From NCBI RefSeq assembly GCF_902499115.1, contig NZ_CABVPN010000045.1, forward strand, positions 1 to 33,375: a DNA stretch of 33,375 nucleotides, in the 5' to 3' direction. Each line of letters opens with the position of its first letter. The stretch's first letter is position 1. Of the stretch, positions 8,295 through 15,549 are shown in pieces. The notes under the pieces are model-generated. The model worked only from the letters and a program-made list of their open reading frames with translations. It was not told the DNA's origin and searched no databases. Origin of the DNA: Burkholderia diffusa. GTDB taxonomy: Bacteria > Pseudomonadota > Gammaproteobacteria > Burkholderiales > Burkholderiaceae. The translations under genes and the position numbers were made by a program.

Positions 8295-10667
8295 CTATGT
8301 GATCCTCAGGTGAGCGAAGACAGGAATCTTCAGAACGGTCAGCACGAGCGAAAAAAACACTGCTGCAGCAAACACCCCCGCTACTACTGCGACGGGCAAC
8401 GGCGTCATCGCAATTCCCCCAACGGCAAGGATTACCGCAATCACGATATCGGCACCCGACGACGCAACCAGCCAGAGGCTGGGACGGGAACCCCACATAC
8501 GCCGGCGGTGACGAATCGCGTAGAGCGTCGCCTGACTGCCGAAGACGAGAACCAGGAAGGTCAGGGTCTGGAGTGCACCAGCGCTCAGATCCAGCGCGAA
8601 CCTGCCAATTGCCAGCGCACCGGTACAGAAAGCCAGCAGGGCGAGACCTATGACCACGCCCGCAATCGTCAGATTGCGGATTCGCCACGTATTAGGCGAA
8701 GGCGACGGATCCACGTTGTCCGTCGTCAACGACATGGCGAGAAAATCCCCTGCGATCATCAGGATCACCATCAGCAACGGGGTCAGGATCGCGTGCCCCG
8801 TCATGACCAGACCGAACACCAATAAAAGCGCAGTCACAATCTTCTTGGTGATCGAATTCAGCGTGTAGGTCAGCATGCGCTGAAACGTCACGCGGCCCTC
8901 TTTCACCGCTGCCACGATGCCGCTGAGCCCGGGTTCGGTCAGCACCATCCCGGCGGCGGATTTGGCGACGTCGGTCGCCGTCGACACCGCGATGCCCATT
9001 TGCGCCTGGCGCAGCGCAGGCGCGTCGTTGGCGCCGTCGCCGCACATGCCGACAACATGGCCGCTCTGCTGGAACGACTTAACGAGCTTGTATTTGTCTT
9101 CGGGCAGCACGCCGGCGAACACCGCGAATGCTTCCGGCTTTGCGGCGTCTGGAATGGGACCCGGCGGACAGATTGCGCCGTCGAGACCGACCGCGTGGGC
9201 GACAACCCCCGCAGTCGCTGGCGCGTCCCCCGTTACCATTACTGCGCGCACCCCGAGACCGTGTAACTCCGTGATGAGCGCGGCCGAATCGTCGCGCGGC
9301 GGGTCACTCAGCGCAACCATCCCGACAAGCTTTAGTGCCGCGGGTGCGCCTGCCGCCACCGCAAGCACCCGAAAGCCCTTCCCCTCGAGTTCACTGGCCA
9401 ACGCCGCCGCTGTCGGCGACGGCTCCGCAAGCCCCGTTATGACCGCGAAGGCGCCCTTCACAATCCGCTGCGCACCGCCAGTGGAATCAGTTACGCTTGC
9501 TTCCGACATTTTCTTCGCCGGATCGAAGGCGGTGAATTTGACCACCGTCGGTGCATCGGATGCGACATGGCTCGCGGCGGCCGCGCGAATCGCGGTGTCG
9601 ACCGGGTCTTGCCCCCCTTCAGCGCTCGCCAGTGCCGCGAGCGTCAGCACATGTTGGTTATCGAAGCCGGGCATCGGCTGCACAGTCGTGACTGTCAACG
9701 CGTTGCGCGTCAATGTGCCCGTCTTGTCGGCGCACAGTATGTCCATAGTGCCTGCCTCGTCCACGGCGGTCAGGCGTGTGGACAGTACACCGCGCCCTGC
9801 AAGGGCGCGCGCGCCGAGCGCGGCCGATAGCGTGAAGGTAGCTGGCAATGCCACCGGAATCGACGCAAGCACGGCCGTCAGCACGAGCGGCACGATATCG
9901 GCCAGCGGCATGCGAAGATACAGCGCGCAGGCAAGCAGCATCGCAATGACAACGCCGCTGAATATCGCCAGATTACGCACGACAAGTAATACCGCCTTCT
10001 GCTGAGAGCTCACCACATGCGCAGTACGGACCAACTCCGCCGTGCGGCCAAAGCGGGTATGTGCCCCGGTCGCGGTTACGGTAGCCACCGCTTCACCTCG
10101 TCGTACCTGCGCGCCTGCAAATGTCTGCGCGCCGGCCGCGGCTTCGATCGGCACTGATTCGCCGGTAAGCATCGAATGGTCGAGCAGTGCGTTGCCCGAG
10201 ACGAGCTTCATATCGGCAGCTACCACGTCGCCCAGCGACAGCTTGACTACATCGCCCGGCACCAGGTCCGCGGCTGGAACGATCGACCATGCGCCGTCGC
10301 GCCGTACCGACGCGTTAAGCGCAAGTCGCGATTTCAGCGCATTCAGCGTCGCCTGTGCGCGGCTCTCTTGAAAGAGCCCGAGCGCGGCGTTGAACACGAT
10401 GAGCCCCGCAATGATTCCTGCCTCGACGAATTTTCCAAGGGCACACTCCAGCACGATGGCGGCTTCAAGCATCCACGGCACCGGCGCCCAGAACTTTCCG
10501 AGCGCCATGCGCACCGGGTGGGCCGAGGTATCCGGCATCGAGTTCGGACCGAACTCTGCGAGCCTACGGCGCGCCTCGGCGCTGCTCAATCCGCCTGCCT
10601 GCGGTGCTTTTTGCGCGCTTGCAGCATTGGTTGCCGAAGCGGTCTCGTTCACCGCGCCTGGGGCCAT
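8295..10667 (-). CDS. P-type (P3A) plasma-membrane H+-ATPase
   Basis: A 790-residue pump with GGAG 7 bases before the ATG. It has the cation-ATPase N-terminal region, actuator motif TGES (168-171), an M4 PVALP motif, phosphorylated Asp314 in DKTGTLT, and the hinge GDGANDAP. M6 reads AGDFLAMSLTTDNV followed by PSPSPNTW, closely like fungal and plant plasma-membrane H+-ATPases, where an acidic M6 residue carries the proton. The long regulatory C-terminus of the plant enzymes is absent. It probably exports protons, aiding acid tolerance or membrane potential. PPK2 immediately downstream would make ATP supply from polyphosphate plausible. Confidence 0.93.
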   Translation of the reverse strand: MAPGAVNETASATNAASAQKAPQAGGLSSAEARRRLAEFGPNSMPDTSAHPVRMALGKFWAPVPWMLEAAIVLECALGKFVEAGIIAGLIVFNAALGLFQESRAQATLNALKSRLALNASVRRDGAWSIVPAADLVPGDVVKLSLGDVVAADMKLVSGNALLDHSMLTGESVPIEAAAGAQTFAGAQVRRGEAVATVTATGAHTRFGRTAELVRTAHVVSSQQKAVLLVVRNLAIFSGVVIAMLLACALYLRMPLADIVPLVLTAVLASIPVALPATFTLSAALGARALAGRGVLSTRLTAVDEAGTMDILCADKTGTLTRNALTVTTVQPMPGFDNQHVLTLAALASAEGGQDPVDTAIRAAAASHVASDAPTVVKFTAFDPAKKMSEASVTDSTGGAQRIVKGAFAVITGLAEPSPTAAALASELEGKGFRVLAVAAGAPAALKLVGMVALSDPPRDDSAALITELHGLGVRAVMVTGDAPATAGVVAHAVGLDGAICPPGPIPDAAKPEAFAVFAGVLPEDKYKLVKSFQQSGHVVGMCGDGANDAPALRQAQMGIAVSTATDVAKSAAGMVLTEPGLSGIVAAVKEGRVTFQRMLTYTLNSITKKIVTALLLVFGLVMTGHAILTPLLMVILMIAGDFLAMSLTTDNVDPSPSPNTWRIRNLTIAGVVIGLALLAFCTGALAIGRFALDLSAGALQTLTFLVLVFGSQATLYAIRHRRRMWGSRPSLWLVASSGADIVIAVILAVGGIAMTPLPVAVVAGVFAAAVFFSLVLTVLKIPVFAHLRIT

Positions 10668-10962
10668 GGGGTTCTCCAGAGTTCTCGTGATTCGGCGCTA
10701 CGACATCCGGTGCTTATCCGCCGACACTTCTACCAGCAACGGAATCAACTCACCGCCTCAGCCCGAAAGTTGGCTGCGGGAAAAACGCTAAAGTAGCGGG
10801 CATTCCCGACAACGGTCCTGATGAATACCACCGGGTTGAGGGCCATGCCGCTATCGTCGGCAGTTGCGTACCTAGTGTAAGTTTGATCTCCCTTGAGCGG
10901 CATGACGGAATGGAGGCAGTTCGTAGGGCTGAATGCGGTGTTGATTGCTCCAACCGGAAAGC
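10668..10962. other. Leader region of the ATPase gene
   Basis: No gene is supported here. It must contain the promoter of the minus-strand ATPase-PPK2 pair. I see no convincing FNR-type box; the nearest sequence (TTGGAGCAATCAA) has the wrong spacing. Confidence 0.4.
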
Positions 10963-11112
10963 TGCATGGAATTCAAGGTCGCACAACCATACAGCCAAGC
11001 TCAGGAATACCTCCTGCAGGAGATCCTTCGCGACTGCGCTATCGCCGACCCGATGAGTTATATCCCTGGACTTCCGATCGATATCGGCGCCACGCCATCC
11101 GAGCGCACCCAT
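10963..11112 (-). pseudogene. Remnant of an ECF sigma factor (region 2 only)
   Basis: One minus-strand frame contains HRVGDSAVAKDLLQEVFLSLA (residues 20-40 of the open frame; 11055 down to 10993). This matches the region 2.1-2.3 core of ECF sigma factors (RVGD..xAEDLLQEVFLxL). Nothing before or after it in the same frame looks like the rest of a sigma factor, and the following sequence is low quality. I read it as a scrap of a lost gene. The match is short, so confidence is limited. Confidence 0.35.
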
Positions 11113-11272
11113 TGGGTGAAGTTGGTCATCTTGGGCTCCTGCAACGTAAGCGACGTCTGATTCCCGGGCCAGCCTCGCTCAAGATCACGTACTGTATCGT
11201 CTGACTCATGGGTGGCACAGTCAATAGATAGCTAGCGTGTTGTCACGCTGTCAGGTTTCGCGATCGCCCTGA

Positions 11273-11286
11273 TTGACGCACGTCAA
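11273..11286. promoter_or_regulatory. FNR/ANR-like box 1
   Basis: TTGACGCACGTCAA is a perfect inverted repeat with the FNR half-site spacing (TTGAY-N4-RTCAA). It lies 255 bp before the 11541 start, too far for a class II promoter of that gene, so its target is unclear. Confidence 0.45.
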
Positions 11287-11460
11287 TGGCCTTAACGCGG
11301 CTCGACGAACACTCGCCGCGCAACGAAGGCAAGGTATGGCATCAAACATGGATGCCCGTGGAAAACACCGATCATGAAATCGCCAAGCTTTGGCAACACG
11401 TTGCTGGCTCGCAAGAGCAGCTGTGTTGCAAGCACCTCGCATGACGCCGCGCGCATCCGA

Positions 11461-11474
11461 TTGACTTATATCAA
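11461..11474 (+). promoter_or_regulatory. FNR/ANR-like box 2, class II position
   Basis: TTGACTTATATCAA matches the FNR consensus TTGAT-N4-ATCAA at 9 of 10 positions. If it is centred at -41.5, transcription would start near 11509 with a weak -10 (GACTAT, 11497-11502), 32 bases before the ATG at 11541. This predicts induction under oxygen limitation. Confidence 0.55.
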
Positions 11475-11540
11475 GCGACTGAGCGTTCTGCTGTCCGACT
11501 ATCGTTCGCATACACCTCGCCTCGCATCTGGAGATCCAAC

Positions 11541-12263
11541 ATGCTCCCTCCTCTATCCAGGCTCTCGACGGCCCTGCTGATCGCAACAGCGTGTGTAGCA
11601 TCCGTGACGACCTTCAACGCAAGTGCACAGCCGGCGTCGGGCGCGCGTGAAATGCAGCCCTATCAGTTGTTCAGTCCGGGCGAGCGGGCCACATTTTGCG
11701 AGCAGATGCACAGCGCCAAGACGCCCGAAGCCCGTCGAGCCATCGCGCAACGAATGCACGATACGATGCTTGATCGAGCGAATGAGCAAGGCGTCGCGCT
11801 TCCATCACCTATGCGAAACCGCGTCCCGATGATGGGCGGTGGTATGGGCATGGGCTATCGGGAAATGGGCTGCGCGCCCGACAGCAACGGCGCTGCAACC
11901 GCCGACAATCTGTCAGAGCGATACGACCACGGCATCGCGTATATCACGGGTGGTGTTGGCTTGGACGAGGTGGCTACGCTGCGCGGCATCGCCTCGCGTT
12001 ACAGCATGCGGGCTCAGTTCGCGTCTGTTTCCGGCGAATCTCTGTCGGGCGTGCTCCTGATATTCCGCAAGATGGACGGGACGCTCGTGTTCTCCGCGAC
12101 ATCCGACGGGCCATACATATACGCAAAAATGCCGCCAGGATCCTATCGAGTGACAGCGACATCCGAAGGGGTAGAACGCAAGCGAACCATCACCGTGCCA
12201 GGGCGTGGCGGCATCAGCATCATGCTGACATGGCCGACCGCGCTTTCCGGCGTGGCGCACTGA
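11541..12263 (+). CDS. Secreted protein with Met/Gly-rich linker and a C-terminal domain shared with the 6152 gene product
   Basis: 240 residues, with GGAG about 8 bases before the ATG. The signal peptide is about residues 1-30 (ends NASAQ). Residues 40-90 are helical (GERATFCEQMHSAKTPEARR), like periplasmic metal- or stress-related helical segments. Residues 97-110 are MMGGGMGMGYREMG, a Met/Gly-rich stretch that could bind copper or silver. The C-terminal domain repeats the motifs of the 6152 protein: YITGGVGLDE (134-143), GPYIYAKMPPG (190-200) and YRVTATSEG (202-210). An FNR-like box upstream suggests low-oxygen control. Neither homologous domain has a function I recognise. Confidence 0.85.
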   Translation: MLPPLSRLSTALLIATACVASVTTFNASAQPASGAREMQPYQLFSPGERATFCEQMHSAKTPEARRAIAQRMHDTMLDRANEQGVALPSPMRNRVPMMGGGMGMGYREMGCAPDSNGAATADNLSERYDHGIAYITGGVGLDEVATLRGIASRYSMRAQFASVSGESLSGVLLIFRKMDGTLVFSATSDGPYIYAKMPPGSYRVTATSEGVERKRTITVPGRGGISIMLTWPTALSGVAH

Positions 12264-12339
12264 CATCGAGTGGTGCATGACGGGCTCGGAAGCAGTTTCA
12301 TCAAGACTGCCGACTCGGCTGCAAGGTGGTCCAAGGAGT

Positions 12340-12372
12340 CATGAAGCAGCCGATTTTTAGGGCCGCTTCATG
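12340..12372. terminator. Stem-loop, possible terminator of the 11541 gene
   Basis: The arms CATGAAGCAGCC and GGCCGCTTCATG pair with one mismatch (12 bp) around the loop GATTTTTAG. No run of T follows the stem, so Rho-independent termination is uncertain. An AAGGAG-ATG and a 10-codon frame (MKQPIFRAAS) lie across it, so a leader-peptide role cannot be excluded. Confidence 0.4.
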
Positions 12373-12596
12373 AATGTCGGTACGTCGCTCGAATCGGATA
12401 CGGAAACACCGGAGGTGCTACAGCGACACATCCGGGCGCTCGGTGACCCGGCGCCCGTTCCCACGACCGCACCGGTGAGGTTGCTCGCGTCCGACAATGC
12501 ATCGACGGATGCTGTGCTCGTGCAAAATCCAGCGGAGTCGATCGTGATCGTAACCACGAGTCATGTAGCCGCGCGTGGGACGGTTTAGTGGTAGTC

Positions 12597-12614
12597 CGCG
12601 ACTGCGCAGTCGCG
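12597..12614. repeat. Perfect 18-bp palindrome
   Basis: CGCGACTGCGCAGTCGCG is fully self-complementary with no loop. It lies 77 bp upstream of the DUF302 gene. A dimeric-regulator operator is possible but unproven. Confidence 0.5.
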
Positions 12615-12690
12615 TCTTGATGCCCCCCCGGATCAAGCACTTGAGTAGCCCAGCTGGATGCCTGGCTTCGCTCGTCACTGGAGAAGAACC

Positions 12691-13086
12691 ATGAGCAGCG
12701 TGTCGTACGGATTTGGTAAAACGGTTACATGTTCGTTCGATGAAGCAATCGAGCGGGTCAAACACGCACTCTCCGAAGAAGGCTTCGGTATCCTTAGCGA
12801 CATAGATGTCGCCGGGGCGCTCAAGAAGAAGCTTGGCGAGACAATGCCCCCCTATCGCATACTCGGGGCCTGCAACCCATTGCTAGCCCATCGCGCGCTA
12901 CAAGCAGAGCCGGAAATCGGCCTCTTGCTGCCCTGCAATGTCGTTGCTCGGCAAGATGCAGCAGGCGTGGTACACATCGATGTCATCGAGCCGACCGTGA
13001 TGTTCGAACTGGTCGAGAAACCGGATCTGGCCGCGCTCGCGGAGGAGGTCAGCAAACGTCTCAAGTGTGCGCTGAACGCAGTCTGA
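12691..13086 (+). CDS. DUF302 domain protein
   Basis: 131 residues, with GGAGAAG 6 bases before the ATG. It has no signal peptide. The DUF302 pattern is present: an N-terminal SFDEAIERVKHALSEEGFGIL stretch, DVAGALKKKLG, then YRILGACNP and the LLPCNVVARQD strand, with the IEPTVMFEL tail. The family is a small alpha/beta fold of unknown function found in stress, sulfur and metal-related clusters. Two cysteines (in GACNP and LLPCNV) are characteristic positions. The 14 bases around its ribosome site (12673-12686) are identical to those of the small membrane protein gene at 18926. Confidence 0.9.
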   Translation: MSSVSYGFGKTVTCSFDEAIERVKHALSEEGFGILSDIDVAGALKKKLGETMPPYRILGACNPLLAHRALQAEPEIGLLLPCNVVARQDAAGVVHIDVIEPTVMFELVEKPDLAALAEEVSKRLKCALNAV

Positions 13087-13464
13087 CGGACACGCAAGTT
13101 TGGTGGCGCTATTGACGTGACGCATCGAGCGCCCGACTTCATCTTTCCGGACCCAGCTTCGGTGATACCGCACCGCACGTTCAATCGTGATGAAACGTGA
13201 CGCAGGAAGCGCTTGCGCGGGCGGGTCCATGGCGAAGGTGTGCCGGGCTCACTATGCTGAAACCCACGGCAATGAAACTGACCATTTCCTGCGATGCAAT
13301 CCCCGCCGGGGCTAGCTTGTGAAATTCCAGCGCGACGCCGAAAACAGGTAAAGAGTTTCATTCGTGGCTTCTTGCGCGACGTTCGAACCAAGCGAGCCAC
13401 GGTCTTTCGAGGTCGCTCAATCAATAAGTCGGATGACAGAAAGAACGTGTGCAAGGAAATCGAC
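13087..13464. other. Intergenic stretch without a recognised gene
   Basis: 378 bp between the DUF302 and DUF2061 genes. No frame has both a ribosome site and a family-like sequence. The DUF2061 frame stays open upstream to about 13294, but that part looks non-coding. Confidence 0.4.
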
Positions 13465-13680
13465 ATGGGAAGAATCGTCAGCAGGCGTCGATCGGTGGTC
13501 AAGGCTATTACGTACCGAATTGTGATCATGTTCCTTGATTTCGGGACGCTCTATCTGCTCACCGGCACCGTTCATGTAGCGATCGGTTTCATGGTTGTAA
13601 GCAATATTTACACTTCAATCGGCTATCTCGTTCACGAGCGCTTATGGGCACGCATCAGATGGGGCATTACCGAATCGTAA
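13465..13680 (+). CDS. Small DUF2061 membrane protein
   Basis: 71 residues from the ATG at 13465, chosen for the AAGGAA 7 bases upstream. The sequence has two hydrophobic segments (about 19-36 and 40-57) and the DUF2061 ending YLVHERLWARIRWG, preceded by KAITYRI. DUF2061 proteins are small predicted inner-membrane proteins of unknown function. Length and motif order agree with the family. It is followed by the integrase remnant on the other strand. Confidence 0.85.
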   Translation: MGRIVSRRRSVVKAITYRIVIMFLDFGTLYLLTGTVHVAIGFMVVSNIYTSIGYLVHERLWARIRWGITES

Positions 13681-13741
13681 AGGTGCCGTTACAAGACAAG
13701 GGACCGTTGTGGGGGATGAACAAGGTACGCGCGAATAATGA

Positions 13742-13990
13742 TCATCTGTCCACGACGGCGTTCCGGGTCCGCTGGGTACGCGTAACTTCGTCGCTGTGCA
13801 GGTAGATCGAAGGCGTCGCGATCGAGGCATGGCGGAGCTTATCCCGTCAAGTGGTCAGCTCGGCGCCGCGCGCCGGCACAGGAGTGGGATGAGTGTGGCG
13901 AGTTCAATGCGGATTCGCTCGACGCAGCTTTTCCGCGAGTACCGGGTTGTCCGCCGCGATGACTCCGGTCACTTTCGAAAAAGCCGCTGG
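13742..13990 (-). pseudogene. Tyrosine integrase, C-terminal remnant with two in-frame stops
   Basis: One minus-strand frame reads FSKVTGVIAADNPVLAEKL, then RRANPH-stop-TRHTH, then ARGAELTT-stop-RDKLRHASIATP, then SIYLHSDEV. This is the C-terminal catalytic part of a phage/XerC-type integrase: RHTH supplies the Arg and His of the active site and the Tyr of SIYLH is the nucleophile. The first stop replaces the Trp normally between PH and RHTH (TGG to TGA) and the second interrupts ELTT-RDN. The N-terminal half is not recognisable upstream. It is a dead integrase, evidence that an integrative element once inserted here. Confidence 0.8.
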
Positions 13991-14253
13991 CGACCTCCCA
14001 TAGCCGGACACCGCGGATGCCTACCGCAGAGTCGTTATCGAGGCAGCCGATGAGAAGCGTCTCGGGGATGCCGCAGGATCTCGATCGCGTCCGCAACCGA
14101 ATTTGCCTCCCGTAAGTTCTCACCGGCAAAGTGCTGAAAAACGGATGCGAGATCCCGTCGGCCGCCCCGTTTCGAGACCTTCGTCAGTCGTCGGCGAATG
14201 GGGAGGACGCCCCGTGCCGACCGCTTGGCCCCGAGGCGCTGCAATGCCAGCGA

Positions 14254-15282
14254 TTACTGGGACACAGGCTTGCCACCCGCGTCCTTGATCTTTGCCGTCC
14301 ACTGAGCCTCGATCTCACTGATCACGGATTGCGGCAGCGAGATATAGTCGAGGCTGTCCGCTGCCGAGGTGCCGTTCTTGAATGACCAGTCGAAAAATTT
14401 GAGCGTTTCCTTCCCTTGCTCCGGCTTGTCCTGCGTGGTGTGCAGCAGCACGAATGTCGCGCCAACCACCGGCCACGCATCCTTGCCCGGCTCGTTCGTA
14501 AGAATCTGATAGAAGGACTTTTTCCAATCTGCACCAGCTGCGGCGGCCTTGAACGTTTCGGTCGTCGGCTCCACAACGGCCCCCGATTCATTCTTCATCG
14601 CCGTATAGGTCATGCGATTTTGCTTCGCGTACGCCCACTCGACGTACCCGATCGCGCCCGGCAAGCGTTGCACAAACGCGGCAACGCCGTCATTGCCCTT
14701 GCCACCCGAACCTGTTGGCCACGCCACGGTCGTGCCTTCGCCGACCTTGCTCTTCCACTCCGGGTTGACCTTCGACAGGTAGTTGGTCCAAATGAAGCTC
14801 GTACCCGAACCGTCTGCACGGCGGACTACGGCGATGTCGAGGTCAGGCATCTTGACCTTGGGGTTCAGTGCAACGATGGCCGGATCATTCCACTTCTTGA
14901 TCTTGCCGAGATAGATGTCGCCGAGCACCGGTCCCGACAGCGTGATCTCTCCGGCCTTGATGCCCGGCACATTGATCGCCGGAACGACCCCACCAACCAC
15001 CGTGGGGAACTGGAACAGGCCATCCTTCGCCAACTCGTCGTCCTTCAGTGGAGCGTCCGAGCCTGCGAAATCAACAGTCTTCGCCTGAATCTGCTTAATG
15101 CCGCCCGACGAACCGATACCCTGGTAGTTAATTTTGCCCCCACCAGACTTGTGGTACGCGTCTGCCCATTTTGTATAGATCGGTGCCGCAAAGGTGCTGC
15201 CTGCGCCGGTGATGTCGGTCGCATGGACGGCCGACGAGCCGACCAGCGCCAGCATCAGAATCGGGATCGCTTTCAATTTCAT
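14254..15282 (-). CDS. pstS: Phosphate ABC transporter substrate-binding protein, orphan
   Basis: 342 residues from the ATG at 15282, 6 bases after GGAAGGA; an ATG at 15288 is also in frame. The signal peptide is cut near AVHA (residue 21). The mature protein opens with TDITGAGSTFAAPIYTKWAD, the PstS signature, and keeps the phosphate-contact regions IGSSGGIKQ, FAGSDAPL and RRADGSGTSF. It delivers periplasmic phosphate to the PstCAB permease. No pstC, pstA, pstB or phoU is nearby, so it must work with a permease encoded elsewhere or serve as a scavenging copy. A single pho-box-like half (CTGTCAC on the minus strand, 15329-15335) lies upstream without a clear second half. Confidence 0.94.
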   Translation of the reverse strand: MKLKAIPILMLALVGSSAVHATDITGAGSTFAAPIYTKWADAYHKSGGGKINYQGIGSSGGIKQIQAKTVDFAGSDAPLKDDELAKDGLFQFPTVVGGVVPAINVPGIKAGEITLSGPVLGDIYLGKIKKWNDPAIVALNPKVKMPDLDIAVVRRADGSGTSFIWTNYLSKVNPEWKSKVGEGTTVAWPTGSGGKGNDGVAAFVQRLPGAIGYVEWAYAKQNRMTYTAMKNESGAVVEPTTETFKAAAAGADWKKSFYQILTNEPGKDAWPVVGATFVLLHTTQDKPEQGKETLKFFDWSFKNGTSAADSLDYISLPQSVISEIEAQWTAKIKDAGGKPVSQ

Positions 15283-15549
15283 TTCCATTCCTTCCGGGTG
15301 TGGTAGCGCCGGACAATATCGATGAAATGTGACAGTTTTGAGACGCGTGACTCATAACCCACACCTGAAAATGCCAGCTTCCCGCAGATTCACAAAGATG
15401 GGCTTGATCCTTCGAAGACATGTCTGTGGCGCCGTGGCGCCCGTGCTTCGACGGCAATGTAGGGTTCTCTGTGGGGCCGCATGATTCCTACGCTGATCGA
15501 GTGAATTCGCAATGTCGTCGGCCCGTCCCGCGATCACACCCTCGCCCAG

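Larger units (their letters stand above)
11113..11540. other. Intergenic region with FNR-like boxes and a 52-codon open frame
   Basis: Upstream region of the 11541 gene, carrying the two boxes listed separately. A 52-codon frame at 11286-11444 (start MALTRLDEHSPRN, end CCKHLA) has protein-like composition, but it lacks a ribosome site and its ATG overlaps the first box. I do not call it a gene. Confidence 0.4.
12264..12690. other. Intergenic stretch with a hairpin and a long palindrome
   Basis: A 72-codon plus-strand frame at 12370-12588 has no ribosome site and no recognisable family, and its start sits in the right arm of a hairpin. I do not call it. The hairpin and palindrome are listed separately. 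Confidence 0.4.

Noticed and set aside
10945..11160. 71-codon plus-strand frame (MEFKVAQPYSQAQEYLLQ...)
   Set aside because: It lies opposite the sigma-like scrap, which explains its open reading; no family and no convincing ribosome site.
12370..12588. 72-codon plus-strand frame
   Set aside because: Its start lies in the arm of a hairpin without a ribosome site, and the sequence matches nothing I know.
12612..12640. CTTGAT...ATCAAG as an FNR box
   Set aside because: The half sites are about 10 bases apart instead of 4.
13839..14129. 96-codon minus-strand frame as a gene
   Set aside because: It is a shadow of the integrase remnant in the neighbouring frame.
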